12,159 nt of DNA, taken from NCBI GenBank assembly GCA_000432655.1, contig HF986336.1, positions 30,941 to 43,099 on the forward strand, in the 5' to 3' direction. Origin of the DNA: Bacteroides sp. CAG:1060 (GTDB lineage: Bacteria > Bacteroidota > Bacteroidia > Bacteroidales > UBA932). The notes beneath the pieces were generated by a model. It was not told the DNA's origin. It saw only the letters and a program-made list of their open reading frames with translations, and ran no database searches. This document shows positions 1-5,904 of the stretch, in pieces. How positions within the stretch are numbered: the first letter of the stretch is position 1; every line of letters begins with the position of its first letter. The position numbers were made by a program, and so were the translations under genes.

Positions 1-865
1 AGTGCATACGTCCGAGAGTATCAGTCATACCGTAAGAAGCAGGACCGGCTGCCATGTTGTCCGGGTGAAGGGTACGTCCGGTACCGCCACCTGAAGCCAC
101 AGAGAAGTACGGTTTGCCTGCAAGCACGCGCTCCTTCTTATAGGTGCCGGCTACAGGATGCTGGAAACGTGTAGGGTTGGTAGAGTTACCGGTGATGGAT
201 ACATCCACATCCTCCTTCCACATGATGGCAACGCCTTCGCGCACATCGTCAGCGCCATAGCAGCGAACGCCGCCACGAACTCCGTCAGAGTACTTTGTCT
301 CGGAAATAACCTTAACCTCTCCGGTATAATAGTCAAACTCGGTCTGAACGTAGGTAAATCCGTTGATGCGGGAAATAATCTTTGCAGCATCCTTTCCGAG
401 TCCGTTCAGGATGACGCGAAGAGGTTTCTTACGAACCTTATTGGCCATCTCGGCAATCTTGATAGCTCCCTCTGCGGCAGCATAAGACTCATGTCCGGCA
501 AGGAATGCAAAGCAGCTTGTCTCCTCGCGAAGCAGTCTGGCAGCAAGATTACCATGTCCCAAACCTACCTTACGGTCATCTGCAACAGATCCAGGGATAC
601 AGAACGCCTGGAGGCCCTCGCCGATAGCTTCTGCGGCCTCTGCTGCGTCCTTGACACCCTTCTTGATAGCGATGGCCGCACCTGCTACATACGCCCACTT
701 TGCGTTCTCAAAGCAGATTTTCTGGGTGTCCTCACACATCTTGTATGGGTCGATTCCCTTGGCGTCGCAGATAGCCTTTGCCTCTTCGAGGTCTTTGATT
801 CCGTATTTGTTGAGAGCTGCATTGACCTGGTCAATACGACGCTCGTAACTTTCAAAAAGTGCCAT
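1..865 (-). CDS. GGGtGRT family protein, 3' end outside window
   Basis: Translating the minus strand from the ATG at 865 gives 288 residues open through base 1, so the C-terminus is cut by the window edge. The protein begins MALFESYERRIDQVNAAL and contains the diagnostic Gly-Gly-Gly-Thr-Gly-Arg-Thr stretch at about residues 259-265, followed by LHPDNMAAGP, which is how this family is recognised and named. Cysteines occur at about residues 33, 44, 51, 89, 118 and 202. No signal peptide or membrane segment is visible, so it is probably cytosolic. The biochemical role of the family is not established. The start lies 7 bases after the stop of the NifU-like scaffold gene, so the two are almost certainly one operon, and a role linked to Fe-S cluster assembly is inferred from that context alone. 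Family members are, from memory, around 330 residues, so roughly 40 are missing. Family identity is confident; function is unknown. Confidence 0.9.
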   Translation of the reverse strand, partial: MALFESYERRIDQVNAALNKYGIKDLEEAKAICDAKGIDPYKMCEDTQKICFENAKWAYVAGAAIAIKKGVKDAAEAAEAIGEGLQAFCIPGSVADDRKVGLGHGNLAARLLREETSCFAFLAGHESYAAAEGAIKIAEMANKVRKKPLRVILNGLGKDAAKIISRINGFTYVQTEFDYYTGEVKVISETKYSDGVRGGVRCYGADDVREGVAIMWKEDVDVSITGNSTNPTRFQHPVAGTYKKERVLAGKPYFSVASGGGTGRTLHPDNMAAGPASYGMTDTLGRMH

Positions 866-872
866 AAGTCTC

Positions 873-1565
873 TTACTCTTTACGTGGGTCAATATATTTA
901 ACTGCGTCCTTGAAGCGGCCGTAAGTTCCCTTGGCCTTCTCTATAGCCTCAGGTCCGGTGGCACCACCTTTAAGAGCATCCATAAGCTTTCCGAGGTTAA
1001 CGAACTCGTATCCAATGACTTCGTTATTGGCATCAAGAGCCATCTTGGTGCAGTATCCTTCAGTCATCTCAAGATAGCGGGAGCCCTTGGCCTTGGTTCC
1101 ATACATGGTACCTACCTGGCTGCGAAGGTTCTTTCCAAGATCCTCAAGGGAGCCTCCGACTGGAAGTCCGCCCTCAGAGAAAGCTGATTGTGTACGGCCA
1201 TAGACAATCTGAAGGAAGAGTTCACGCATTGCGGTGTTGATGGCATCGCAGACAAGGTCGGTATTGAGTGCCTCAAGAAGAGTCTTGCCTGGAAGAATCT
1301 CAGAAGCCATAGCGGCTGAATGAGTCATTCCTGAGCATCCGATAGTCTCCACGAGAGCCTCTTCGATGATACCGTCCTTAACATTAAGAGTCAATTTGCA
1401 GGCACCCTGCTGAGGAGCACACCAGCCGATACCGTGAGTAAGGCCGGAAATATCCTTGATTTCTTTTGAATGCACCCATTTTCCTTCCTCAGGAATAGGT
1501 GCATTGGCGTGATTTGCGCCTTTTGTTACGCAGCACATCTGCTGCACTTCTTTTGTGTAAATCAT
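873..1565 (-). CDS. NifU/IscU-like iron-sulfur cluster scaffold protein
   Basis: This 230-residue protein resembles the N-terminal scaffold domain of NifU/IscU, on which Fe-S clusters are assembled before transfer to apoproteins. Cysteines are at positions 11, 12, 49, 56, 77, 106 and 172. The TIGCSGMTHSAAMASE segment (about 74-89) and the Cys at 106 (TDLVCDAI) fit the scaffold-cysteine pattern of IscU-type proteins. The remaining ~100 C-terminal residues have no domain I recognise; they may be specific to this subfamily, which pairs with GGGtGRT genes. It is the first gene of a two-gene operon. Its promoter is probably the TATATTTG box at 1625-1618, inside a perfect inverted repeat, so regulation by a DNA-binding protein is likely. 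The ATG at 1565 has no clear Shine-Dalgarno site, normal for Bacteroidota. An internal Met at residue 10, just before the Cys-Cys pair, is an alternative start. Which cysteines bind the cluster is inferred, not shown. Confidence 0.85.
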   Translation of the reverse strand: MIYTKEVQQMCCVTKGANHANAPIPEEGKWVHSKEIKDISGLTHGIGWCAPQQGACKLTLNVKDGIIEEALVETIGCSGMTHSAAMASEILPGKTLLEALNTDLVCDAINTAMRELFLQIVYGRTQSAFSEGGLPVGGSLEDLGKNLRSQVGTMYGTKAKGSRYLEMTEGYCTKMALDANNEVIGYEFVNLGKLMDALKGGATGPEAIEKAKGTYGRFKDAVKYIDPRKE

Positions 1566-1593
1566 ATTCTAGAACTATGAATTTGTATTAGTA

Positions 1594-1640
1594 ATCCCTA
1601 AAAATAATTTAGCAGTGCAAATATAGTCATTTTTAGGGAT
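1594..1640. promoter_or_regulatory. Perfect 12-bp inverted repeat bracketing the scaffold-gene promoter (candidate operator)
   Basis: ATCCCTAAAAAT at 1594-1605 is exactly repeated in inverse as ATTTTTAGGGAT at 1629-1640, with a 23-base spacer. The minus-strand -7 box (1618-1625) lies inside the spacer. The left arm would fall just after the predicted transcription start and the right arm between the -33 and -7 positions. Because the right arm is not transcribed from either predicted start, a double-stranded DNA operator is more likely than an RNA hairpin. The binding protein is unknown. The arms are perfect by direct reading; the operator function is inferred. Confidence 0.6.
1618..1625 (-). 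promoter_or_regulatory. Bacteroidota-type -7 promoter box for the NifU-like / GGGtGRT operon
   Basis: The minus strand reads TATATTTG, an exact match to the TAnnTTTG -7 consensus of the Bacteroidota primary sigma factor. It lies 52 bases upstream of the ATG at 1565. No convincing TTTG -33 element is present 19-21 bases further upstream, so expression may depend on an activator or be moderate. Confidence 0.6.
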
Positions 1641-1670
1641 ACGGACTTATATTTTTTTAAACATAATAAC

Positions 1671-1678
1671 TAATTTTG
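1671..1678 (+). promoter_or_regulatory. Bacteroidota-type -7 promoter box for mnmE
   Basis: TAATTTTG matches TAnnTTTG exactly. The predicted transcription start, around 1684, leaves a leader of only about 10-20 nt before the two candidate mnmE start codons (1695 and 1704). The -33 region is T-rich but has no clean TTTG. Confidence 0.55.
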
Positions 1679-1694
1679 TACGATTTTAACTCTA

Positions 1695-3116
1695 ATGATT
1701 CAGATGGCATTTACAGACAACCAAGATACAATATGCGCACCTGCTTCAGGCACAGGCGGAGCGGTCTCAATAATAAGAATCAGCGGCGGGAATTGTTTCC
1801 GGGTTGTGGATTCTCTGGTCTCGTTCCTTAAAGGTGATGCTGCGTCTTCTGAGGGATATAGGCTCAAACGGGGGCATTTTCTGGACCTGGATGATGTGCT
1901 TGTAGGCATATTCAAGGCTCCGCACTCATACACCGGAGAAGACGGGGCTGAGATATATTGCCACGCCTCCCCTTATATTGTAAGTTGCATTTTGGATCAG
2001 CTCTGCACGCATGGATGCAGAATGGCCGAGCCGGGAGAATTCACAAGGCGAGCCTTCCTGAACGGGAAAATGGATCTTGCCCAGGCCGAATCGGTCGCAG
2101 ATGTGATATCCAGCAGTTCCGCAGCGCAGCACAGGATAGCCATGAACCAGCTCAGAGGCGGGTATTCGGCAGAACTGCGTTCCATAAGGGAGCATTTGGT
2201 GGAACTCTCCGCACTGCTTGAACTGGAGCTTGATTTCAGTGACGAGGATGTGGAATTTGCCGACAGAAGCAGGCTAAAAGGGCTTATTAAAGAGACTCGA
2301 CGCAGGTGTTCCGAGCTTGCAGACTCTTTCCGAATGGGAAACGCCATCAAAAACGGAGTGCCGGTAGCAATCGTGGGTGCGCCCAACAGCGGCAAAAGCA
2401 CCCTGCTCAACGCCTTGGTAAAAGATGACCGCGCCATAGTATCAGACATTCCTGGGACGACGAGGGACACCATAGAAGAGACCTGCGTACTTGGCGGAAT
2501 ACTGTTCAGATTTATCGATACGGCAGGCATTCGCGAGTCTTCGGACAAAATAGAAAAAATGGGTATCGAAAGAAGCTTTTCCAAACTCAGGGAAGCATCC
2601 GTGGTGATAGGTTTGACAGATGGAACTCTGCCTTCACGGGAGGTCCGGGAGCAAATTTCCAACATAGCCAATCATATAGATTTCGAGACTCAAAAACTCA
2701 TTATCGCCGTCAATAAAAATGACGAAAAAGACGCAGGAGAGACACTTAACAAAAATGTTTCTGAATTAAACGCTTTTGTTATATCGTCTGATTTACTTAA
2801 AAGTAACACACGCATCCTCTCTATCAGCGCAAAGAAGCGTTCCGGCATAGAAAAACTGGAAAAAGCGCTCGTCGAGACATGCCATATCTCCAATTCCGAA
2901 GAGATTCTGGTGACAAATGCACGACACGCCAAGGCCCTGAAGGAAAGTTCCGAGGCCCTTGGGAAAGTATCTGCGGGACTTGATGCCGGCATCCCCACAG
3001 ACCTTCTCGCAGAGGACCTTCGCGAAGCACTATCGCTGCTTGGCACCATCACCGGCGAAATCTGCTCCAACGAAGTTTTGGGCGAAATTTTCAGCCGGTT
3101 TTGTATTGGAAAGTGA
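1695..3116 (+). CDS. mnmE: tRNA uridine-5-carboxymethylaminomethyl(34) synthesis GTPase MnmE
   Basis: MnmE works with MnmG to place a carboxymethylaminomethyl group on the wobble uridine (U34) of certain tRNAs, using GTP and a folate-derived one-carbon unit. Over 473 residues the protein shows the N-terminal folate-binding domain (DTICAPASG near 11, IIRISG near 26-31, EPGEFTRRAFLNGKMDL near 112-128), a helical domain, and an inserted G domain: G1 GAPNSGKS at 228-235, G2 GTTRDT at 254-259, G3 DTAG at 275-278, G4 NKND at 340-343 and G5 SAK at 378-380. It ends in the family-typical Cys-Ile-Gly-Lys with the catalytic cysteine at 470. Length is slightly above the usual ~455. The ATG at 1704 (MAFTDNQDTI) fits the usual short N-terminus better than 1695, so the true start may be nine bases downstream. 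It stands alone between its own promoter and terminator. Confidence 0.97.
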   Translation: MIQMAFTDNQDTICAPASGTGGAVSIIRISGGNCFRVVDSLVSFLKGDAASSEGYRLKRGHFLDLDDVLVGIFKAPHSYTGEDGAEIYCHASPYIVSCILDQLCTHGCRMAEPGEFTRRAFLNGKMDLAQAESVADVISSSSAAQHRIAMNQLRGGYSAELRSIREHLVELSALLELELDFSDEDVEFADRSRLKGLIKETRRRCSELADSFRMGNAIKNGVPVAIVGAPNSGKSTLLNALVKDDRAIVSDIPGTTRDTIEETCVLGGILFRFIDTAGIRESSDKIEKMGIERSFSKLREASVVIGLTDGTLPSREVREQISNIANHIDFETQKLIIAVNKNDEKDAGETLNKNVSELNAFVISSDLLKSNTRILSISAKKRSGIEKLEKALVETCHISNSEEILVTNARHAKALKESSEALGKVSAGLDAGIPTDLLAEDLREALSLLGTITGEICSNEVLGEIFSRFCIGK

Positions 3117-3157
3117 TTGCTTGCTGGACATTGCTTAGAATTCACAGTAATTGATTG

Positions 3158-3188
3158 AAATAGAGTCGTTTAACCACGGCTCTATTTT
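3158..3188 (+). terminator. Rho-independent terminator after mnmE
   Basis: AAATAGAGTCGT (3158-3169) pairs with ACGGCTCTATTT (3176-3187) across a six-base loop, giving a 12-pair stem with one G-U wobble. The A-run on the left and T-run on the right are those of an intrinsic terminator. It begins 42 bases after the mnmE stop codon and separates mnmE from the promoter of the next gene. Confidence 0.8.
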
Positions 3189-3222
3189 CGCACAAAACGA
3201 CCACACTTATTATCTTTTGTGG

Positions 3223-3230
3223 TATATTTG
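3223..3230 (+). promoter_or_regulatory. Bacteroidota-type -7 promoter box upstream of the Argonaute remnant
   Basis: TATATTTG is an exact TAnnTTTG match, placed 20 bases before the first ATG (3251) of the small leader ORF. The predicted start of transcription is near 3237. No good -33 element is visible. It suggests that the original Argonaute promoter survived the loss of most of the gene. Confidence 0.5.
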
Positions 3231-3250
3231 TACGAAATTATTTGTATTTA

Positions 3251-3382
3251 ATGATGGATACCATGCAATTTATATCTTCTTCAGAAACCAAGGAGCAAGA
3301 AGAACTCAAAGAAGATAACCGATATGTTAATGCGTCTCAACTTCAACATTCCACTGTTCATTGTCACCATCAACAAGACTGA
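3251..3382 (+). pseudogene. Short leader ORF, possible out-of-frame 5' remnant of the Argonaute gene
   Basis: A 43-residue ORF starts just downstream of the -7 box with ATG-ATG and a third ATG at 3263. Its first ~26 residues (MMDTMQFISSSETKEQEEL, then KEDNRYV) are hydrophilic and look protein-like. It runs in a different frame from the PIWI fragment and overlaps it from 3324 to its TGA at 3380-3382, where the His/Gln-rich tail is clearly a shadow of the PIWI frame. The simplest reading is that the 5' part belonged to the same ancestral gene and lost its frame by deletion or frameshift near 3315-3330. That the first part was ever translated as part of the Argonaute is an inference. Confidence 0.35.
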
Positions 3383-3770
3383 GGCAAGCGACTATGTCGG
3401 ATTTGACACTGAAAATCCTGGCCTTATGCCTATTAGCGGAACATACATAAAGCTTGGATATAATGAGTTCCTTCTATACAATAACTCCAGATATGGCAAT
3501 GAAGGCAAATGGGAATACATCTTCCCTGTAAAGGTCAAACTCGCAAAGATATTCCCATCAGGCACAAAAATAGAACAAGTACTACTGATGGAAGAAGTCC
3601 GCGAACTGTTAAGCCAAATATACAAATTCAGTTGTATGTACTGGAAATCAGTGAAACAGCAAAATCTGCCGATTACCATCAAATACCCAGAGATGGTTGC
3701 CGAGATTGTCCCGCACTTTGAGGACGATTACTTGCCGGAATTCGGACGACGAAACCTCTGGTTCCTATAA
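3324..3770 (+). CDS. C-terminal PIWI-domain fragment of a prokaryotic Argonaute (probable gene remnant)
   Basis: The 148 residues read like the end of a Bacteroidota prokaryotic Argonaute (pAgo): NIPLFIVTINKTE at about 8-20, the PISGTYIKLGYNEFLLYN block at 36-53, then a helix with YKFSCMYWKSVKQQNLPITI and KYPEMVAEIVPHF, ending in the aromatic tail NLWFL. Intact pAgos use a guide strand to find nucleic-acid targets and have N, PAZ, MID and PIWI domains over roughly 700 residues or more. Here everything before the last part of PIWI is missing, including the first three acidic residues of the DEDX catalytic site, so it cannot be an active nuclease. No in-frame start lies between the upstream stop at 3252-3254 and the ATG at 3324, so the fragment has no leader of its own in frame. 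It sits between mnmE and a convergent BREX-like operon. Assignment is by recalled family pattern, without a search. A small stand-alone protein cannot be excluded, but decay is the likelier reading. Confidence 0.72.
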   Translation: MLMRLNFNIPLFIVTINKTEASDYVGFDTENPGLMPISGTYIKLGYNEFLLYNNSRYGNEGKWEYIFPVKVKLAKIFPSGTKIEQVLLMEEVRELLSQIYKFSCMYWKSVKQQNLPITIKYPEMVAEIVPHFEDDYLPEFGRRNLWFL

Positions 3771-3777
3771 TACGACG

Positions 3778-3802
3778 CAGCCCCGATGATGAGTCGGGGC
3801 TG
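3778..3802. terminator. Hairpin terminator between convergent genes, possibly bidirectional
   Basis: CAGCCCCGA (3778-3786) pairs perfectly with TCGGGGCTG (3794-3802) around a seven-base loop, giving a GC-rich 9-bp stem. It lies 7 bases after the stop of the PIWI fragment and 8 bases after the stop of the minus-strand operon, so it can serve both. The flanking T-runs are weak in both directions (ACTACTTTC on plus; TCGTATTAT on minus), so termination efficiency is uncertain. Confidence 0.65.
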
Positions 3803-3810
3803 ACTACTTT

Positions 3811-4446
3811 CTACTCAAATATCAAATACCGGAAATACGGTTCGAATATCACGCTCTCCGTATCCTCCCGGTTGGCCAGTGGCTCATTCACCAAATAACT
3901 CTCCCGCCACAAATGCAATGTCACCTTATGCAACGGCTTCTGCGGTTCTCCAAATTCATACACACCAACCTTAGCTCTCTTTATGAGTTTAGCTTCAAGC
4001 ATCTGAGCGACAGCATTAATCTGCACATTGTACACGCTCTTATTAGCGCCATACTTAGTCCCCAACATCCTTAAAATCAAATCCGTATTGATTTCATCCT
4101 GAAGTCTAAACTGCTTGGCCAGTAGGCAGAACAGGTCGTAACAGAACGGATACCTCGCAACAATTACAGCTGACAAGATAAGATTCTTGTCAGCAGGCGA
4201 CCTCAGCGCCGCCATCACCTCATCCTTGCGTTCCTTACTCAGCTCCACAATGCGATTATCCGCAAGCGTAGTCTTCACTTGGCGGAATCCCTTCTTCTGC
4301 CGATTCTCTCCGGCATACTCCGTATTGATGAGTTCGTTCAGTCTCTCCAAATCCTGTTCTCCGCTGATTTCTGCCTTAAAAGCCTCCAGTAGGATATCCA
4401 TCGGAATCCTCTGATGCAACCCCAGTGATTTATTAGTCTCTGCCAT
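3811..4446 (-). CDS. BrxA-like small protein, last gene of the BREX-like operon
   Basis: This 211-residue, predicted soluble protein has no catalytic motif I can see. The central part (about 70-160) is helical, with RYPFCYDLFCLLAKQF near 98-113 and a following winged-helix-like stretch (TKYGANKSVYNVQINAVAQMLEAKLIKR, about 129-156, then VGVYEFG). That arrangement recalls BrxA (DUF1819), a small helical, winged-helix-containing, DNA-binding BREX component. Length is close to the ~200 residues usual for BrxA, and BREX type 3 operons end with brxA after pglZ, as here. Its ATG at 4446 lies inside the end of the PglZ gene (14-bp overlap), indicating translational coupling. The C-terminus is rich in aromatic residues (EPYFRYLIFE). 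Sequence resemblance alone is weak; the call leans on position and size, so read it as tentative. The alternative is an accessory protein restricted to this BREX variant. Confidence 0.5.
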   Translation of the reverse strand: MAETNKSLGLHQRIPMDILLEAFKAEISGEQDLERLNELINTEYAGENRQKKGFRQVKTTLADNRIVELSKERKDEVMAALRSPADKNLILSAVIVARYPFCYDLFCLLAKQFRLQDEINTDLILRMLGTKYGANKSVYNVQINAVAQMLEAKLIKRAKVGVYEFGEPQKPLHKVTLHLWRESYLVNEPLANREDTESVIFEPYFRYLIFE

Positions 4447-5902
4447 ACTGTTCGATTGTAATGAACGGAATCAACACCTCAAGCCAATGCGTACCGCCGT
4501 GGGTAACGCACTTTCCTTTGTTCATAAAGGCATCTTTTCCGCTCGCGTAATAAGTTCTAGACGACGAGTCCACCTGCTCAATATGCCCGGCATATTCCTC
4601 TTCAAAAAGAGCTTTATTAGCCTCTTCAGGAAGAGTAATGTGACGATAGCTCATATTTGCACCAAGTGCATCACGATAATCAAGTTTCTTGTAAGCCGAT
4701 GCGTCAATGTTACCGTGGTCCGTCGTAATATACACCTTATACCCTCTGTCAACCAGATGTTTGATATTCCCTATTATCTCATCCTCCTCAACCCAAATCT
4801 TCGTATTGGACAACAGGTACCTGTAGTCCGACGAAGCGTGCATCATATCATCAAGAGCGGTTACGACATAGCCAAGCCTCTTGACAGAAGTCTCCTCATC
4901 AATGCTCCCCGAGTGCTGATAGTAATGCTCAAATGATGTTACACCCTTCTTTGCCCAGAACTCCTTCCAAAGCTTTGCCTCGCTTTGCGGTCCCTGCACA
5001 TAATCTACCAAAGGAATATCTCCACGGAATATTGCCTGTCTCGACAACTCCGTCACCGATGGCAGCCACGCATAGATGCAATCATTCTTCGCACTAACAT
5101 TCAGCTTCTCCTCCAGGCTTCTTGTCAAAAGCAGCGACTGCCACCAATTCATACCGTCAACTACCACCAGAGCAGTCTTTCCGCTCTGCTTGCTTATAAA
5201 CGGAAGCACCTGGGTGACAATCCTCGGATACTTGTTTCCGCAAGTCGAAGCCACTATGTTCACATAGCCATCTTTCAGGAAGTCCAGGAACTTGTCATTG
5301 ACGATCGTAACCTCCGCTTGGAACTCAGCCCATTTGCCAATTTCAAGGATAGAGAGCACAATCTCTCCAGCCTTCGACATCCATTCCGTTGGCTTGTTGA
5401 AGTCTATATCTGTGGATATTTCACGCCACTCCCGCAGCAAGTCCTCGTATGCAATCTGACCTCTATTCTTCTCCGACGCGACATCATGCAACTCATATTT
5501 ATTCTCAAGTGAATCGAGGTCAACGATTCCATTCTGCTCATACAGCCACGCCATCTGGGCAAATGACAACTGCTTCACCTTATCCCAGGAGTAATGCTTA
5601 AAGAAGGACCTGAACTGGAAGACCACCTTGTCGCACTCAGCAGCAATATCATCCATAATCCGGAAATCCTCCTTCGTCACGAATAGAATTCTGCTCTCCG
5701 GATGACGGTTCATCTCCAGTTCCCTCACAAGACGTAATGCAAGGGAATCCCCAGTATAAACCAACACACCGAGTCTCTCCAATGCAAGACAACAATCGTG
5801 CGTAGCAAGGTAGCCGTCACGGTTAACCGCAACGACCATTCGCTTGCCTTCCGGGAGGAAGATCTTGTCGTAGATTGCTTTTGCGAATCGGCGCTGCTCC
5901 AT
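4433..5902 (-). CDS. pglZ: PglZ-domain protein (alkaline-phosphatase fold) of a BREX-like system
   Basis: PglZ is a core BREX component of the alkaline phosphatase superfamily. Its 489 residues show the expected metal-site series in order: ALVVVDGMNWW (Asp about 249), PSVTELSRQAIFRGD (candidate nucleophile Thr/Ser about 282-284), LDDMMH (Asp 351-352), ITTDHGNIDA (Asp 395, His 396) and THGGTHWLEVLIPFI (His 468, Glu 475). All look intact, so an active metal-dependent hydrolase fold is expected; the biological substrate of PglZ is not settled. The N-terminal ~230 residues are mostly helical, without a recognised domain. At 489 residues it is shorter than most BREX PglZ proteins I recall (650 or more), yet the catalytic half is complete, so the reduction is N-terminal. 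The start is 2 bases past the methyltransferase stop and the end overlaps the next gene by 14 bases, fixing it in one operon. Confidence 0.85.
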   Translation of the reverse strand: MEQRRFAKAIYDKIFLPEGKRMVVAVNRDGYLATHDCCLALERLGVLVYTGDSLALRLVRELEMNRHPESRILFVTKEDFRIMDDIAAECDKVVFQFRSFFKHYSWDKVKQLSFAQMAWLYEQNGIVDLDSLENKYELHDVASEKNRGQIAYEDLLREWREISTDIDFNKPTEWMSKAGEIVLSILEIGKWAEFQAEVTIVNDKFLDFLKDGYVNIVASTCGNKYPRIVTQVLPFISKQSGKTALVVVDGMNWWQSLLLTRSLEEKLNVSAKNDCIYAWLPSVTELSRQAIFRGDIPLVDYVQGPQSEAKLWKEFWAKKGVTSFEHYYQHSGSIDEETSVKRLGYVVTALDDMMHASSDYRYLLSNTKIWVEEDEIIGNIKHLVDRGYKVYITTDHGNIDASAYKKLDYRDALGANMSYRHITLPEEANKALFEEEYAGHIEQVDSSSRTYYASGKDAFMNKGKCVTHGGTHWLEVLIPFITIEQYGRD

Positions 5903-5904
5903 TG

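Noticed and set aside
151..901. Plus-strand ORF of 247 residues over the GGGtGRT gene, and similar long ORFs opposite mnmE, pglZ and the ATPase gene.
   Set aside because: They lie antisense to genes with clear family motifs, show composition typical of shadow frames and lack recognisable domains.
1594..1640. Inverted repeat read as a terminator or riboswitch hairpin.
   Set aside because: The two arms are not both inside either predicted transcript, the loop would be 23 bases, and no T-run follows in the needed direction.
3371..3385. TGA of the leader ORF at 3380-3382 could be a programmed +1 frameshift joining it to the PIWI frame.
   Set aside because: No slippery sequence or internal Shine-Dalgarno is present, and a shift there would replace the conserved IVTINKTE segment with a His/Gln-rich shadow sequence. 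Ordinary gene decay explains the frames better.
3768..3776. TAATACGAC resembles the start of the T7 RNA polymerase promoter.
   Set aside because: Only the first 9 of about 18 consensus positions match; the following bases (GCAGCC) depart completely, and the site runs into a terminator hairpin. Chance match.
3117..3810. Insertion-sequence ends or direct repeats flanking the Argonaute remnant.
   Set aside because: No transposase fragment, terminal inverted repeat pair or target-site duplication was found by reading; the only inverted repeats are the two hairpins, which fit terminators.
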